Positions 16,239 through 25,735 of a DNA stretch of 64,000 bases are shown here, piece by piece. The DNA is from Sunxiuqinia sp963678245 (GTDB taxonomy: Bacteria > Bacteroidota > Bacteroidia > Bacteroidales > Prolixibacteraceae), in contig OZ223309.1 in the NCBI GenBank assembly GCA_965140765.1, positions 806,001-870,000 on the forward strand, in the 5' to 3' direction. The notes beneath the pieces were generated by a model. The model saw nothing but the letters and a program-made list of their open reading frames with translations. It had not been told where the DNA came from and did no database searches. How positions within the stretch are numbered: the stretch's first letter is position 1; the number at the start of each line of letters is the position of its first letter. Made by a program: the position numbers and the translations under genes.

Positions 16239-18827
16239 ATGAATTTTAACAATTTTACAATTAAATCGCAGGAGGCATTGCAGCATGCGTTTGAAGTTGC
16301 GCAAGCCAATAATCAGCAGGCCATTGAAAACGGTCATGTATTGAAAGGGTTATTACATGCGGCTGAAAATGTGACCGGGTTTCTATTAAAAAAACTGGGA
16401 GTAAATACGAGCATTTTTCAACAAGCGCTAGAGAAAATCATCCAATCGTATCCTAAAGTTACAGGGGGAGAACAATACCTTTCGGGTAATACCAATAAAG
16501 CATTGCAGAAGTCGATTGATATCTCCAAGAAAATGGGAGATGATTTTGTCTCGGTTGAGCATATTTTAATGTCGCTACTGGAGACTGGTGATACGATTTC
16601 TACTTTGCTAAAGGATAATGGGGTAGGTCGAAAAGAGCTAAATGCGGCTGTAGAAGAACTGCGTAAAGGGACGAAAGTTCAAAGCCAGACGGCTGAAGAT
16701 CAGTTTAATTCGTTGAATCGTTTCGCCGTTAACCTTAATGAGAGAGCCCGAAGCGGGAAACTTGATCCCGTCATTGGTCGCGATGATGAAATTCGAAGAA
16801 TTTTACAAATACTTTCGCGTAGGACAAAAAACAACCCTGTGTTGATAGGAGAGCCTGGAACAGGAAAGACAGCCATTGCTGAAGGTTTGGCTCATCGAAT
16901 TGTGCGCGGAGATGTGCCTGAGAACCTGAAGTCAAAGCAGCTGTTTTCTTTAGATATGGGAGCACTTGTTGCCGGAGCCAAATACAAAGGTGAGTTTGAG
17001 GAGCGCCTGAAGGCGGTGGTCAATGAGGTGGTCAAATCAGATGGTGAGATCATTCTATTTATTGACGAAATTCACACATTGGTGGGTGCAGGAAAGGGAG
17101 ATGGGGCGATGGATGCTGCCAATATTCTGAAGCCCGCGTTAGCCCGTGGCGAACTACGATCAATTGGAGCTACCACATTAAATGAATATCAAAAGTACTT
17201 TGAAAAGGATAAAGCATTAGAACGTCGTTTTCAGATTGTGGTGGTGAACGAGCCGGACGCTTTGAGTGCGATATCGATTTTACGTGGATTGAAAGAACGC
17301 TACGAAGGACACCATAAGGTTCGCATTTTGGATAACGCAATTATTGCGGCAGTGGAGCTGTCTCAGCGATATATTTCTGATCGCTTTTTGCCCGACAAAG
17401 CCATCGACTTGATGGACGAGGCTGCCGCCAAGTTACGATTGGAGATGGATTCGGTACCAGAGGAATTGGATGAAATTGAGCGACGTATGATGCAGTTGGA
17501 GATCGAGCGGGAAGCCATTAAGCGAGAAAAAGATGAAAGTAAGCTGGCTTCGCTTGGCGAAGAAATTGCCAACCTGAAAGAGGAGCAGTCGAGGTATCGT
17601 GCACAATGGGAAATGGAAAAATCATTGATTGATCAAATTCAGCAAAATAAAACCAACATAGAAAACTTTAAGTTTGAGGCAGAACAAGCCGAACGATCAG
17701 GGGATTATGGCAAAGTGGCTGAATTTCGGTATGGCAAAATCAAAGAAGCTGAAGAACAAATTATACGGTTGGAGCAAGAATTGCACGAAGTCCAGGGAGA
17801 TTCTTTAATAAAAGAGGAAGTGGATGCTGAAGATATTGCAGATGTCGTTGCTCGCTGGACGGGAATTCCTGTTTCCAGAATGATGCAAAGTGAACGTGAA
17901 AAGTTACTTCACCTGGAGGATGAATTACACCATCGTATTGTTGGTCAAAAAGAAGCCATTCATGCAGTGGCTGATGCGGTGCGCCGCAGTAGGGCAGGAC
18001 TACAGGATGAGAAGAGGCCGATTGGTTCATTTATCTTTTTGGGAACAACAGGTATTGGAAAAACAGAATTGGCTAAGGCATTGGCTGAGTATCTGTTTGA
18101 TGATGAGAACATGATAACGCGAATTGATATGTCGGAATATCAAGAAAAATTTTCGGTAACCCGACTCATTGGTTCGCCTCCCGGATATGTTGGATACGAT
18201 GAAGGTGGACAGTTAAGTGAAGCTGTTCGCAGGAAACCTTATTCGGTTGTCTTGTTTGATGAGATTGAAAAAGCACATCCGGATGTGTTTAACGTCTTAT
18301 TGCAAGTGCTGGATGATGGTCGGTTGACCGATAATAAAGGGCGAGTTGTCAATTTCAAAAACACGATTATTATCATGACATCAAACCTTGGATCTCAAAT
18401 TATACAGGAAGGTTTTGAACGAATGAAGGCAAGTAATAAGGGGGAGGTTTATGAAGAAACACAGAAGGCCGTTTTCAATCTGTTGAGAAAAACGATTCGA
18501 CCTGAGTTTTTGAATCGGATTGATGAAACAATCATGTTCACGCCATTGTCACGAGATGATATCAAACAAATTGTTCGAATCCAGTTCAACCGAATTGTGA
18601 AACGAATGAGCAATCAGGATTTGAGGATTGAAATTAGTGATGAAGCAGTTGATTGGTTAGCAGCTATTGGATACGACCCTCAATATGGTGCTCGTCCTGT
18701 TAATCGGCTATTACAAAAACATGTATTGAATGAGCTGTCGAAAAAGATACTTGCCGGCGATGTTAATCTTGAGCAAACAATTCAAATTGTTCTCGAAAAC
18801 GATGAATTAAAATTTGTAAGTAGATAA
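16239..18827 (+). CDS. clpB: ATP-dependent disaggregase ClpB
   Basis: 862 aa, the usual ClpB length. In order: N-terminal Clp repeat domain (~1-145), AAA+ domain 1 with Walker A GEPGTGKTA, a long charged coiled-coil M domain (~410-525) that separates ClpB from ClpA/C, and AAA+ domain 2 with Walker A GTTGIGKTE, Walker B VVLFDEIEKAHP and GSPPGYVGYDEGG. It threads aggregated proteins together with DnaK in the cytosol. The start is preceded by a full AAAGGAGG Shine-Dalgarno (16226-16233) with 5-nt spacing, rare in this phylum, which suggests high translation. It is monocistronic, ended by the hairpin at 18911. Confidence 0.97.
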   Translation: MNFNNFTIKSQEALQHAFEVAQANNQQAIENGHVLKGLLHAAENVTGFLLKKLGVNTSIFQQALEKIIQSYPKVTGGEQYLSGNTNKALQKSIDISKKMGDDFVSVEHILMSLLETGDTISTLLKDNGVGRKELNAAVEELRKGTKVQSQTAEDQFNSLNRFAVNLNERARSGKLDPVIGRDDEIRRILQILSRRTKNNPVLIGEPGTGKTAIAEGLAHRIVRGDVPENLKSKQLFSLDMGALVAGAKYKGEFEERLKAVVNEVVKSDGEIILFIDEIHTLVGAGKGDGAMDAANILKPALARGELRSIGATTLNEYQKYFEKDKALERRFQIVVVNEPDALSAISILRGLKERYEGHHKVRILDNAIIAAVELSQRYISDRFLPDKAIDLMDEAAAKLRLEMDSVPEELDEIERRMMQLEIEREAIKREKDESKLASLGEEIANLKEEQSRYRAQWEMEKSLIDQIQQNKTNIENFKFEAEQAERSGDYGKVAEFRYGKIKEAEEQIIRLEQELHEVQGDSLIKEEVDAEDIADVVARWTGIPVSRMMQSEREKLLHLEDELHHRIVGQKEAIHAVADAVRRSRAGLQDEKRPIGSFIFLGTTGIGKTELAKALAEYLFDDENMITRIDMSEYQEKFSVTRLIGSPPGYVGYDEGGQLSEAVRRKPYSVVLFDEIEKAHPDVFNVLLQVLDDGRLTDNKGRVVNFKNTIIIMTSNLGSQIIQEGFERMKASNKGEVYEETQKAVFNLLRKTIRPEFLNRIDETIMFTPLSRDDIKQIVRIQFNRIVKRMSNQDLRIEISDEAVDWLAAIGYDPQYGARPVNRLLQKHVLNELSKKILAGDVNLEQTIQIVLENDELKFVSR

Positions 18828-18910
18828 ATGAGACAAGTACGTAAAAATTTATGTAGGATGATAATACGAGAATTCTTGCAATGCTTTAAAAGCAATCAAT
18901 TATAATCAAG

Positions 18911-18940
18911 GAAAAGGGTACGATAAGTACCCTTTTCTAT
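18911..18940. terminator. Bidirectional terminator between clpB and the Hpt gene
   Basis: Perfect 11-bp stem GAAAAGGGTAC (18911-18921) / GTACCCTTTTC (18927-18937), 5-nt loop. It overlaps the stop codon of the leftward Hpt gene. Confidence 0.75.
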
Positions 18941-19293
18941 TTTAGTGAATCCAAAACTTCCCGTAACTCTTTTTCTGCCTCAGCAATGACAGTATCAAAT
19001 TCTTGAACGTAGGCTGGGTATGTATCAATATCGGCAAGCTTCTGAGTTTTTAACTGGAGTTCTTTCAGTTGGTGCCCTAAATCGTCCATGCCAAAAGTCA
19101 TAACCGACGATTTCGCTTTGTGTGCTAGTTCCCCTAATTCCTTGTATCGTTTATTTTTCAGATGCTCGTGCAATCCATCTCTAAACTCAGGGAGTTGATC
19201 GAAAAACATATTGATAAACTCTTTTAGAATTTCGTCTTCGCCACCTGTAATTTCTTTCAAGTAGTTTAGATCGGTATATTTTTGTTCAGCCAT
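18937..19293 (-). CDS. Hpt (histidine phosphotransfer) domain protein
   Basis: 118 aa, all helical. The phosphorylatable histidine lies in LAHKAKSSVMTFG, matching the HxxKG/S-type Hpt motif, with a preceding FxxxFP-like helix (FINMFFDQLPEFRDGL). Such proteins relay phosphate between receiver domains in phosphorelays. No hybrid kinase is adjacent. The nearest two-component genes are 15 kb away at 2.4-4.1 kb, so the partner is unknown. It is a single-gene unit. Confidence 0.85.
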   Translation of the reverse strand: MAEQKYTDLNYLKEITGGEDEILKEFINMFFDQLPEFRDGLHEHLKNKRYKELGELAHKAKSSVMTFGMDDLGHQLKELQLKTQKLADIDTYPAYVQEFDTVIAEAEKELREVLDSLK

Positions 19294-19554
19294 TCGCTTG
19301 TTGATAAATTTTATTATTCAAAAGTAGTTAAAAAACTTTTATAATGCCAACGAGGGAGCAGATGAGATATTTTGAGCTTGGTCTATTTTATCGTTACGGA
19401 TGCCCGTGTGCAAAATCAGCCAGACAGATGATTCTATTGAGAAAAGTGATGTTTTCAGAATTAAAAAAAATTGTAAAATGGTTCAAAAATTCTGATATTA
19501 TTCATGGAAAAAGGTTCTTTTAAATATTACATTTGCTAGCTTAATTTGAAATTG

Positions 19555-20646
19555 ATGAAGAAAACTTCCTTTAATCAGCTGCATAAAGATGCCGGAGGCA
19601 AGATGGTCGATTTTGCCGGTTTTGAAATGCCTGTCGAGTTTAGTGGTATAAAAGACGAACACCTTACCGTACGAAAAGGTGTTGGTGTTTTCGATGTTTC
19701 GCATATGGGCGAATTTTGGGTGAAGGGACCGAATGCTGGGAAGTTAGTGCAAAAGCTTACAACCAACGATGTTTCTAAGTTGAGCGTGGGACAGGCACAA
19801 TACACGTGTTTCCCGAATGGCAAAGGCGGTATTGTCGACGATTTGTTGGTTTATTATTACGAACCTGAAAAATATATGCTGGTTGTAAATGCGTCGAATA
19901 TCGAGAAGGATTGGAAATGGGTGGTTTCGCAAAATAGCGTTGGAGCTGAGCTTGAAAATGCGTCAGACGAAATAAGTCAATTGGCAATACAAGGGCCAAA
20001 AGCTACTACAACACTGCAAAAGCTCACCAACATAAATCTGAATGAAATACCATATTACACTTTTGTTACCGATCAGTTTGCGGGAGTTGACGACGTTATT
20101 ATTTCAGCAACAGGCTACACCGGTTCGGGTGGTTTTGAGTTGTATTTCAGAAATGAACATGCTGAAAAGATTTATAAAGCTATTTTTGAAGCGGGAGAAG
20201 AATTTTACATTAAGCCAATTGGTTTAGGAGCTCGTGATACCTTACGGCTGGAAATGGGCTTTTGTCTTTATGGAAACGATATTGATGATACAACGTCACC
20301 GATTGAGGCCGGACTTGGATGGATTACTAAGTTTAATGATAACAATAATTTCATCGACAAAGACTTGTTGTTGTTACAAAAAAGCGAAGGCGTGACTCGT
20401 AGGCTACGAGGATTTGAAATGATTGATCGCGGTATTCCTCGTCACGATTACGAATTGGCTGATAAGGATGGGCATGTTATTGGTAAAGTGACTTCAGGCA
20501 CACAATCGCCTATGTTGGATAAAGGGATTGGAATGGGATATTTGGATAAAGAGTATTCCGCATTTGGAACAGAAATCTATGTAAAAATTAGAAATAGACT
20601 ATTGAAAGCAAAGGTGGTTAAAGTACCTTTTGTGAGTCTTCTTTAA
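19555..20646 (+). CDS. gcvT: Aminomethyltransferase, glycine cleavage T protein
   Basis: 363 aa from the ATG at 19555; a TTG 9 nt upstream is ignored. Family marks are GVFDVSHMGEFWVKG near the N-terminus, LAIQGPKA, DDVIISATGYTGSGGFELYF, and GLGARDTLRLEMGFCLYGND, which contains the folate-binding region. It moves the aminomethyl carbon from the H protein to tetrahydrofolate, releasing ammonia. The other glycine-cleavage genes are not in the window. A strong terminator follows at once. Confidence 0.95.
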   Translation: MKKTSFNQLHKDAGGKMVDFAGFEMPVEFSGIKDEHLTVRKGVGVFDVSHMGEFWVKGPNAGKLVQKLTTNDVSKLSVGQAQYTCFPNGKGGIVDDLLVYYYEPEKYMLVVNASNIEKDWKWVVSQNSVGAELENASDEISQLAIQGPKATTTLQKLTNINLNEIPYYTFVTDQFAGVDDVIISATGYTGSGGFELYFRNEHAEKIYKAIFEAGEEFYIKPIGLGARDTLRLEMGFCLYGNDIDDTTSPIEAGLGWITKFNDNNNFIDKDLLLLQKSEGVTRRLRGFEMIDRGIPRHDYELADKDGHVIGKVTSGTQSPMLDKGIGMGYLDKEYSAFGTEIYVKIRNRLLKAKVVKVPFVSLL

Positions 20647-20676
20647 GGGGGTTGACTTACAACTTTTCTAATCTGG

Positions 20677-20705
20677 AAAGCCTGCTGATATCAGCAGGCT
20701 TTTTT
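20677..20705 (+). terminator. Intrinsic terminator of gcvT
   Basis: Perfect 12-bp stem 20677-20688 / 20691-20702 (AAAGCCTGCTGA and its complement) with a 2-nt apparent loop and a run of Ts to 20705. Confidence 0.88.
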
Positions 20706-20919
20706 ATGGCTTCTTATCGTAAGCCGTTGAGGGATTATTGTTTCATTGTTCTGCATACATAGTTTGGGGCATACTTTTTTATTAACCGAACGAGATCTTG
20801 GTTGGTCGAAAACAGGTTCAATGACTCATCGAGAACAATTCATTTGAATACGCTCATTACAAAAGCTTAACAATTGCACAAATCGTGCAAAATAATCGAA
20901 GTATTTCTGAATAGAGGCT

Positions 20920-20927
20920 TATCTTTG
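20920..20927 (+). promoter_or_regulatory. Candidate -7 box of comB
   Basis: TATCTTTG matches TAnnTTTG and would start transcription near 20934, which supports the ATG at 20952 over a TTG at 20874. No clear -33 element. Confidence 0.4.
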
Positions 20928-20951
20928 TTGCTCGAAAGTTTACCGACATTT

Positions 20952-21695
20952 ATGAATATGAAAAAACGTCAGTTGGAGGTTTGTTTATCGCCGGCGATTT
21001 ACGATAAACATGCCAACAACGAAAATATCGTGGTGGTAATTGATGTCCTGCGGGCAACTTCCACAATTTGCACCGCTTTTGCGAATGGAGTACGACAAAT
21101 TATTCCGGTTGCTACAGTTGAAGAAGCGAGGCAAAAAAAGGAAGAAGGGTACACGGTTGCTTCGGAGCGCGATGGTTACGTGCTCGACTTTGCCGACTTC
21201 GGGAATTCGCCATTCAATTTTAGTGTAGATAAAGTTAAGGATAAAGACATTGTTTATTCAACTACAAATGGCACGCGTTGCATTCATATGGCCAGTCACT
21301 CCAAAGAGGTGCTTATTGGTTCGTTCCTTAACCTGTCGGCGCTTGCCGGCTATTTGATTGAACAAGATGTGCCGGTGCTTCTTTTTTGTGCATCGTGGAA
21401 AGACCGTTTTAGCTTGGAGGATACGGTTTGTGCGGGAGCTTTGGCCGAGCGCTTATTGGCTTCGGGTAACTATGATAGCATTTGCGATGCGGTAACGGCT
21501 TCTACTGATTTGTGGTCGATCGCAAAAAACGATTTAAACCAATATAGTTTGAAAGCAGCTCAAAAAGGACGTTTGGCCAGTAAAGGGCTGGATGACTGCA
21601 TTGAGTTTTGCCATCAGTTGGATTTTACTGATTTAATCCCTTATTATTCTGATGGCCGTTTGCTTTCGAAGACGAACGGAACAAATAAAAAGTAG
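20952..21695 (+). CDS. ComB-like 2-phosphosulfolactate phosphatase family protein
   Basis: 247 aa from the ATG at 20952 (a second ATG follows at 20958). The family signature is clear: VVVIDVLRATSTICTAFANG near the N-terminus, then YSTTNGTRCI, and LLFCASWKDRFSLEDTVCAGAL in the second half. In methanogens ComB removes phosphate from phosphosulfolactate on the way to coenzyme M. In Bacteroidota no coenzyme M is expected, so the true substrate is open; sulfolactate or another phospho-acid are possibilities. It stands alone between gcvT and serC. Confidence 0.8.
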   Translation: MNMKKRQLEVCLSPAIYDKHANNENIVVVIDVLRATSTICTAFANGVRQIIPVATVEEARQKKEEGYTVASERDGYVLDFADFGNSPFNFSVDKVKDKDIVYSTTNGTRCIHMASHSKEVLIGSFLNLSALAGYLIEQDVPVLLFCASWKDRFSLEDTVCAGALAERLLASGNYDSICDAVTASTDLWSIAKNDLNQYSLKAAQKGRLASKGLDDCIEFCHQLDFTDLIPYYSDGRLLSKTNGTNKK

Positions 21696-21874
21696 TCAAC
21701 TTTTTGATGATTTCTATCACCAAGACAGCCTGTTGTAAATTAATGTTTTATAACTTGCGGCTGTTTTCATTTGACTGATATTTCTCACAGATCAAAAAGG
21801 TAATTTTCAGTTAATTTGAATGAATTACACATATTACATAGAAATAATTTTAACCCTTAAAAAATTATATCAAC

Positions 21875-22951
21875 ATGAAGAAGCATAATTTTTCAGCTGG
21901 ACCTTCAATTTTACCACAATTTACGATTGAGAAAACTGCTGAAGCCATTAAAGATTTTGCAGGCACTGGTCTTTCTGTGATGGAAGTATCACATCGCGGA
22001 AAAGAATTTGTCGCTGTAATGGAAGAAACACAAGCGTTGTTTCGCGAACTACTGAATATCCCTGATAATTATTCGGTGTTATTCCTTGGCGGAGGTGCTT
22101 CCTTGCAATTCTGCATGGTCCCGTACAACCTGATGAAAACTAAAGCTGCCTACCTAAATACAGGTTCGTGGTCGTCAAAAGCAATCAAAGAAGGAAAGTT
22201 CTTTGGAGAGGTTGTTGAAGTTGCTTCTTCAAAAGATACCGTTTACAATTACATTCCAAAAGGATATGAAATTCCGGCTGATGCCGATTATTTCCATTAT
22301 ACATCGAACAACACCATTTACGGAACTCAAATTCGTAAAGACTTTGACCTGGATATTCCGGTTGTTTGTGATATGTCATCTGATATTTTCTCTCGTCAAA
22401 TTGATATTTCAAAATATGGAATTATTTACGGAGGAGCGCAGAAAAATTTGGCTCCGGCAGGATTAGCTTTTGTAATTGTTCGAAACGACATTTTAGGAAA
22501 AGTAGATCGTCCTATTCCAACCATGTTAAACTACCAAACACATATTGATGGTGGTTCCATGTTTAATACACCTCCTGTAACGCCAATTTACGCTGCCTTG
22601 CAAACCTTGAAGTGGTTGAAAGAAAAAGGTGGAGTTGCGGCCATGGAGAAAGTAAATGAAGAAAAAGCAGCATTGCTTTATGACGAGATTGATCGTAATC
22701 CGGTATTCAAAGGAACCGTATTGAATAAAGAAGATCGTTCGTTGATGAATGTTTGCTTTATTATGAATGACGGTTACCAGGAATTGGAAAAAGACTTCCT
22801 TGAATTTGCTACTGCAAAAGGAATGTCGGCCATCAAAGGTCATCGATCTGTTGGTGGTTTCCGAGCATCAATTTACAATGCCATGCCAAAAGAGAGCATT
22901 CAGGCATTGATCGATTGCATGCAGGAGTTCGAAAAAACACATGTAAAATAA
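21875..22951 (+). CDS. serC: Phosphoserine aminotransferase
   Basis: 358 aa. Starts KKHNFSAGPSILP, the typical SerC opening. The PLP lysine lies in IYGGAQKNLAPAG. GGGASLQF binds the cofactor phosphate. It converts 3-phosphohydroxypyruvate and glutamate to phosphoserine and 2-oxoglutarate. serA follows 145 bp downstream, after a terminator, so the pair may be partly uncoupled. Confidence 0.95.
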   Translation: MKKHNFSAGPSILPQFTIEKTAEAIKDFAGTGLSVMEVSHRGKEFVAVMEETQALFRELLNIPDNYSVLFLGGGASLQFCMVPYNLMKTKAAYLNTGSWSSKAIKEGKFFGEVVEVASSKDTVYNYIPKGYEIPADADYFHYTSNNTIYGTQIRKDFDLDIPVVCDMSSDIFSRQIDISKYGIIYGGAQKNLAPAGLAFVIVRNDILGKVDRPIPTMLNYQTHIDGGSMFNTPPVTPIYAALQTLKWLKEKGGVAAMEKVNEEKAALLYDEIDRNPVFKGTVLNKEDRSLMNVCFIMNDGYQELEKDFLEFATAKGMSAIKGHRSVGGFRASIYNAMPKESIQALIDCMQEFEKTHVK

Positions 22952-22966
22952 GTTCTTTTTATATAG

Positions 22967-22999
22967 AAAGGTGGATTGATTTCCACCTTTTGTTTTTTT
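22967..22999 (+). terminator. Intrinsic terminator of serC
   Basis: Stem AAAGGTGGA (22967-22975) / TCCACCTTT (22982-22990), 6-nt loop, seven Ts at 22993-22999. Confidence 0.85.
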
Positions 23000-23096
23000 G
23001 AAGTCATTAAAGCATGAGGAACGGCTAAAGTAACTGCTGAGTTACTTCGATTTGGCTTGCAATGATATTTTATTTTAACCTTAAAAATTGAATAAA

Positions 23097-24017
23097 ATGA
23101 CAAACGTATTAATTGCAACCGAGAAACCGTTTGCGCCGGCTGCGGTTGCTCAAATGAGTGAAGTTTTCGAGAAGACGGGCTACCAAGTTCAACTCCTTGA
23201 AAAGTATCAGCAAAAACAAGATTTGCTTGATGCAGTCAAAAGTACCCATGCTTTAATTGTTCGCAGTGATAAAATTGACCGGGAAGTGCTTGATGCTGCT
23301 GAAAAGCTTCAGTTAATTGTTCGGGCAGGTGCAGGCTACGATAATGTTGATTCAGCTTACGCCAAAGAAAAGGATGTTTGTGTGATGAACACTCCTGGTC
23401 AAAATTCCAATGCCGTCGCTGAATTAGCGATTGGGTTGGCCATTTATGGCTTGCGTAATTTTTTCTATGGAACTTCAGGTGGAGAATTACGCGGACGAAC
23501 CCTTGGTCTGCATGGTTATGGATATGTTGCCCGCAATGTACACAGGATTGCCCGTGGGTTTGGCATGGATGTAAAGGTCTTTACCCGATTTAGTAAGGCT
23601 CAGGCCTCTTCCGAAGGATTGGAGGTTACCAAATCGCTTGAAGAGCTTTATGCGGTTTCTGATGTCATTTCGATTCACGTGCCAGCCCGCGGTGAACATA
23701 TCAAGTCGGTAAGCATGCCAGTTTTAAAGCATCTCAAGAAAAATGCCTTAATCGTTAATACGGCTCGTAAAGAAGTAATTCATGAGGACGATCTTTGTGA
23801 ATTTATGACTGAACGAAAAGATGTGAAATACTTATCGGATATTGCTCCGGATTGTATAGATCATTTTCAAAGTGAATTCAGTGGTCGATATTTTTTCAGC
23901 CCTAAAAAGATTGGTGCACAAACATCAGAAGCAAATATAAATGCCGGAGTTGCAGCTGCGGAGCAAATCGTTGGGTTTTTCGAAAACAGTGATCGGACCT
24001 TTCAGGTCAACAAGTAG
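23097..24017 (+). CDS. serA: D-3-phosphoglycerate dehydrogenase, short form
   Basis: 306 aa from the ATG at 23097. D-2-hydroxyacid dehydrogenase fold: LIVRAGAGYDNVD, the NAD-binding GLHGYGYVARNV, and NTARKEVIHEDDL. There is no C-terminal ACT or ASB domain, so no serine feedback site of the E. coli type. Oddly, the usual PHxGAxTxEA segment that carries the catalytic His reads SPKKIGAQTSEA here, with Lys in place of His. The position between serC and DUF1015 supports the SerA call. Confidence 0.88.
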   Translation: MTNVLIATEKPFAPAAVAQMSEVFEKTGYQVQLLEKYQQKQDLLDAVKSTHALIVRSDKIDREVLDAAEKLQLIVRAGAGYDNVDSAYAKEKDVCVMNTPGQNSNAVAELAIGLAIYGLRNFFYGTSGGELRGRTLGLHGYGYVARNVHRIARGFGMDVKVFTRFSKAQASSEGLEVTKSLEELYAVSDVISIHVPARGEHIKSVSMPVLKHLKKNALIVNTARKEVIHEDDLCEFMTERKDVKYLSDIAPDCIDHFQSEFSGRYFFSPKKIGAQTSEANINAGVAAAEQIVGFFENSDRTFQVNK

Positions 24018-24143
24018 CAACAACTATTTCAAAACCGGAATAAAAAATAGACTTTTACACTCATTTTATGTGTATTTGAAATATCAATTGTATTTTCGTT
24101 ACAATTTGATATTCTGTCAAAGTAAACTTGAAAATTTGAAAAA

Positions 24144-25394
24144 ATGGCTACGATAAAACCGTTTAAAGGACTAAGACCACCTCATGATATTGCTGAAGAT
24201 TTAGCGTGTTTGCCTTATGATGTGATGAACTCGGTAGAGGCAACACGTATGGCAGAGGGCAAGGAGAACTCGCTGTTGCATATCACCCGTGCCGAAATTG
24301 ACTGCCCAGAAGGAACCGATGTTCACTCGGAAGAGGTATACAATAAGTCGGTTGAAAATTTTAAGAAATTTCAGAATAAAGGTTGGCTGAAACAAGATGA
24401 GAGCGACAAGTACTATATTTATGCGCAAACCATGGACGGGCGCACACAATATGGCATTGTTGGTGCTGCTGCTTGCAAGGACTATCATGATGGAGTGATT
24501 AAGAAACATGAGCTCACCCGACCGGACAAAGAGGAAGATCGCATGATTTTGACACGTTATTTAAATGCGAATATTGAACCGGTATTTTTCTCATACAAAG
24601 CTGTACCTGAAATTGACAAAATTGTGGCTTCGATTGTGAAAAATAAAGAGCCGGATTATAGTTTTGTTGCCGAAGATGGTTTTGGACATCAGTTTTGGAC
24701 GATCAACGAGAATGGTGTAAATCAACAGATTGAGGAGTTGTTTGCCACTAAGGTAGCTGCGACTTACGTTGCTGACGGACATCATCGGACCGCTGCCGCT
24801 GCCCGCATTGGCTTGGAGAAGAAAGCTCAAAATCCAAATCATACAGGTGATGAGTCGTACAATTATTTTATGGCTGTTCATTTCCCTGATGACCAACTGG
24901 CGATTATTGACTATAACCGGGTTGTTAAAGACTTAAATGGCCTCAGCGAAGAACAATTTGTTGACAAGTTAAGTGCGGGATTTGAAGTGGAGAAAATAGG
25001 TTCGGAAATATACAAGCCAACTAAGCTGCACGAAATGAGTATGTATCTTGCCGGCGATTGGTATAGGCTTATAGCAAAAGAAGGAACTTATGATGACAAT
25101 GATCCAATCGGAGTGCTCGATGTAACGATTTTGTCGAATCAAGTGTTGGAACCAATTTTGGATATTCAGGATCTGCGGACTTCGAAACGAATTGATTTTG
25201 TTGGTGGGATTCGCGGATTGGAAGAGCTTAAAAAACGGGTGGATTGTGGCGAAATGAAACTTGCCTTTGCGCTTTATCCGGTTTCAATGCAACAGCTAAT
25301 TGACATTGCAGATAGTGGAAACATCATGCCGCCAAAAACGACCTGGTTCGAACCAAAGTTACGTTCCGGATTGGTCATTCATAAATTGGACTAA
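24144..25394 (+). CDS. DUF1015 family protein, serine-pathway neighbour
   Basis: 416 aa, full DUF1015 length. Marks are IKPFKGLRPP at the N-terminus, LPYDVMNS, KKHELTRPDKEEDR, and ADGHHRTAAA in the middle. The GHHR string resembles the nucleotide-binding motif of the ParB/sulfiredoxin fold, which includes archaeal free-serine kinase. Together with the location after serC and serA, a role in serine phosphorylation or serine use is a reasonable inference, not a demonstrated function. No signal peptide. It starts 126 bp after serA. Confidence 0.8.
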   Translation: MATIKPFKGLRPPHDIAEDLACLPYDVMNSVEATRMAEGKENSLLHITRAEIDCPEGTDVHSEEVYNKSVENFKKFQNKGWLKQDESDKYYIYAQTMDGRTQYGIVGAAACKDYHDGVIKKHELTRPDKEEDRMILTRYLNANIEPVFFSYKAVPEIDKIVASIVKNKEPDYSFVAEDGFGHQFWTINENGVNQQIEELFATKVAATYVADGHHRTAAAARIGLEKKAQNPNHTGDESYNYFMAVHFPDDQLAIIDYNRVVKDLNGLSEEQFVDKLSAGFEVEKIGSEIYKPTKLHEMSMYLAGDWYRLIAKEGTYDDNDPIGVLDVTILSNQVLEPILDIQDLRTSKRIDFVGGIRGLEELKKRVDCGEMKLAFALYPVSMQQLIDIADSGNIMPPKTTWFEPKLRSGLVIHKLD

Positions 25395-25735
25395 GGATAT
25401 TTGTGTTCAATATCGTAATCCCGGTCATTAATTTTGATTGGGATTTTTTTTCATTGAGTTGCTCTTGACTAATTAAACTGAAATTGCGATCAGTAAAATG
25501 ATACGCTATTAATTCCTTAGATTTCTGTGAGTTTGGATGGAGCAGAAAACAATTGACCATCATCGCTCCCAAACCGTTGTTATCTCAGAAATTATCTTGA
25601 AATGCTGTGTTTTACTTTAAAGCGTATTCAAAATTTAGTCAATTAGGAGATAGAATTAGACTATTTTAAAACAAACAAAGCCGGATCAAAAATTTTGAGC
25701 CGGCTTTGTTTTATATTCTAGATTTGTAAATCTTT
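25395..25735. other. Intergenic region between convergent DUF1015 and carB
   Basis: No gene that I can support; a 65-codon leftward frame (25375-25572) overlaps the DUF1015 end and has no family features. A long hairpin at its right end is listed separately. Confidence 0.5.
25674..25710. terminator. Terminator after carB (bidirectional)
   Basis: Stem AACAAAGCCGG (25674-25684) / CCGGCTTTGTT (25700-25710), extended inside by TCAAAA/TTTTGA after one mismatch; A-rich and T-rich flanks suit both directions. Confidence 0.8.

Noticed and set aside
25375..25572. 65-codon leftward frame after DUF1015
   Set aside because: Overlaps the end of a solid gene, with no recognisable domain or start context.
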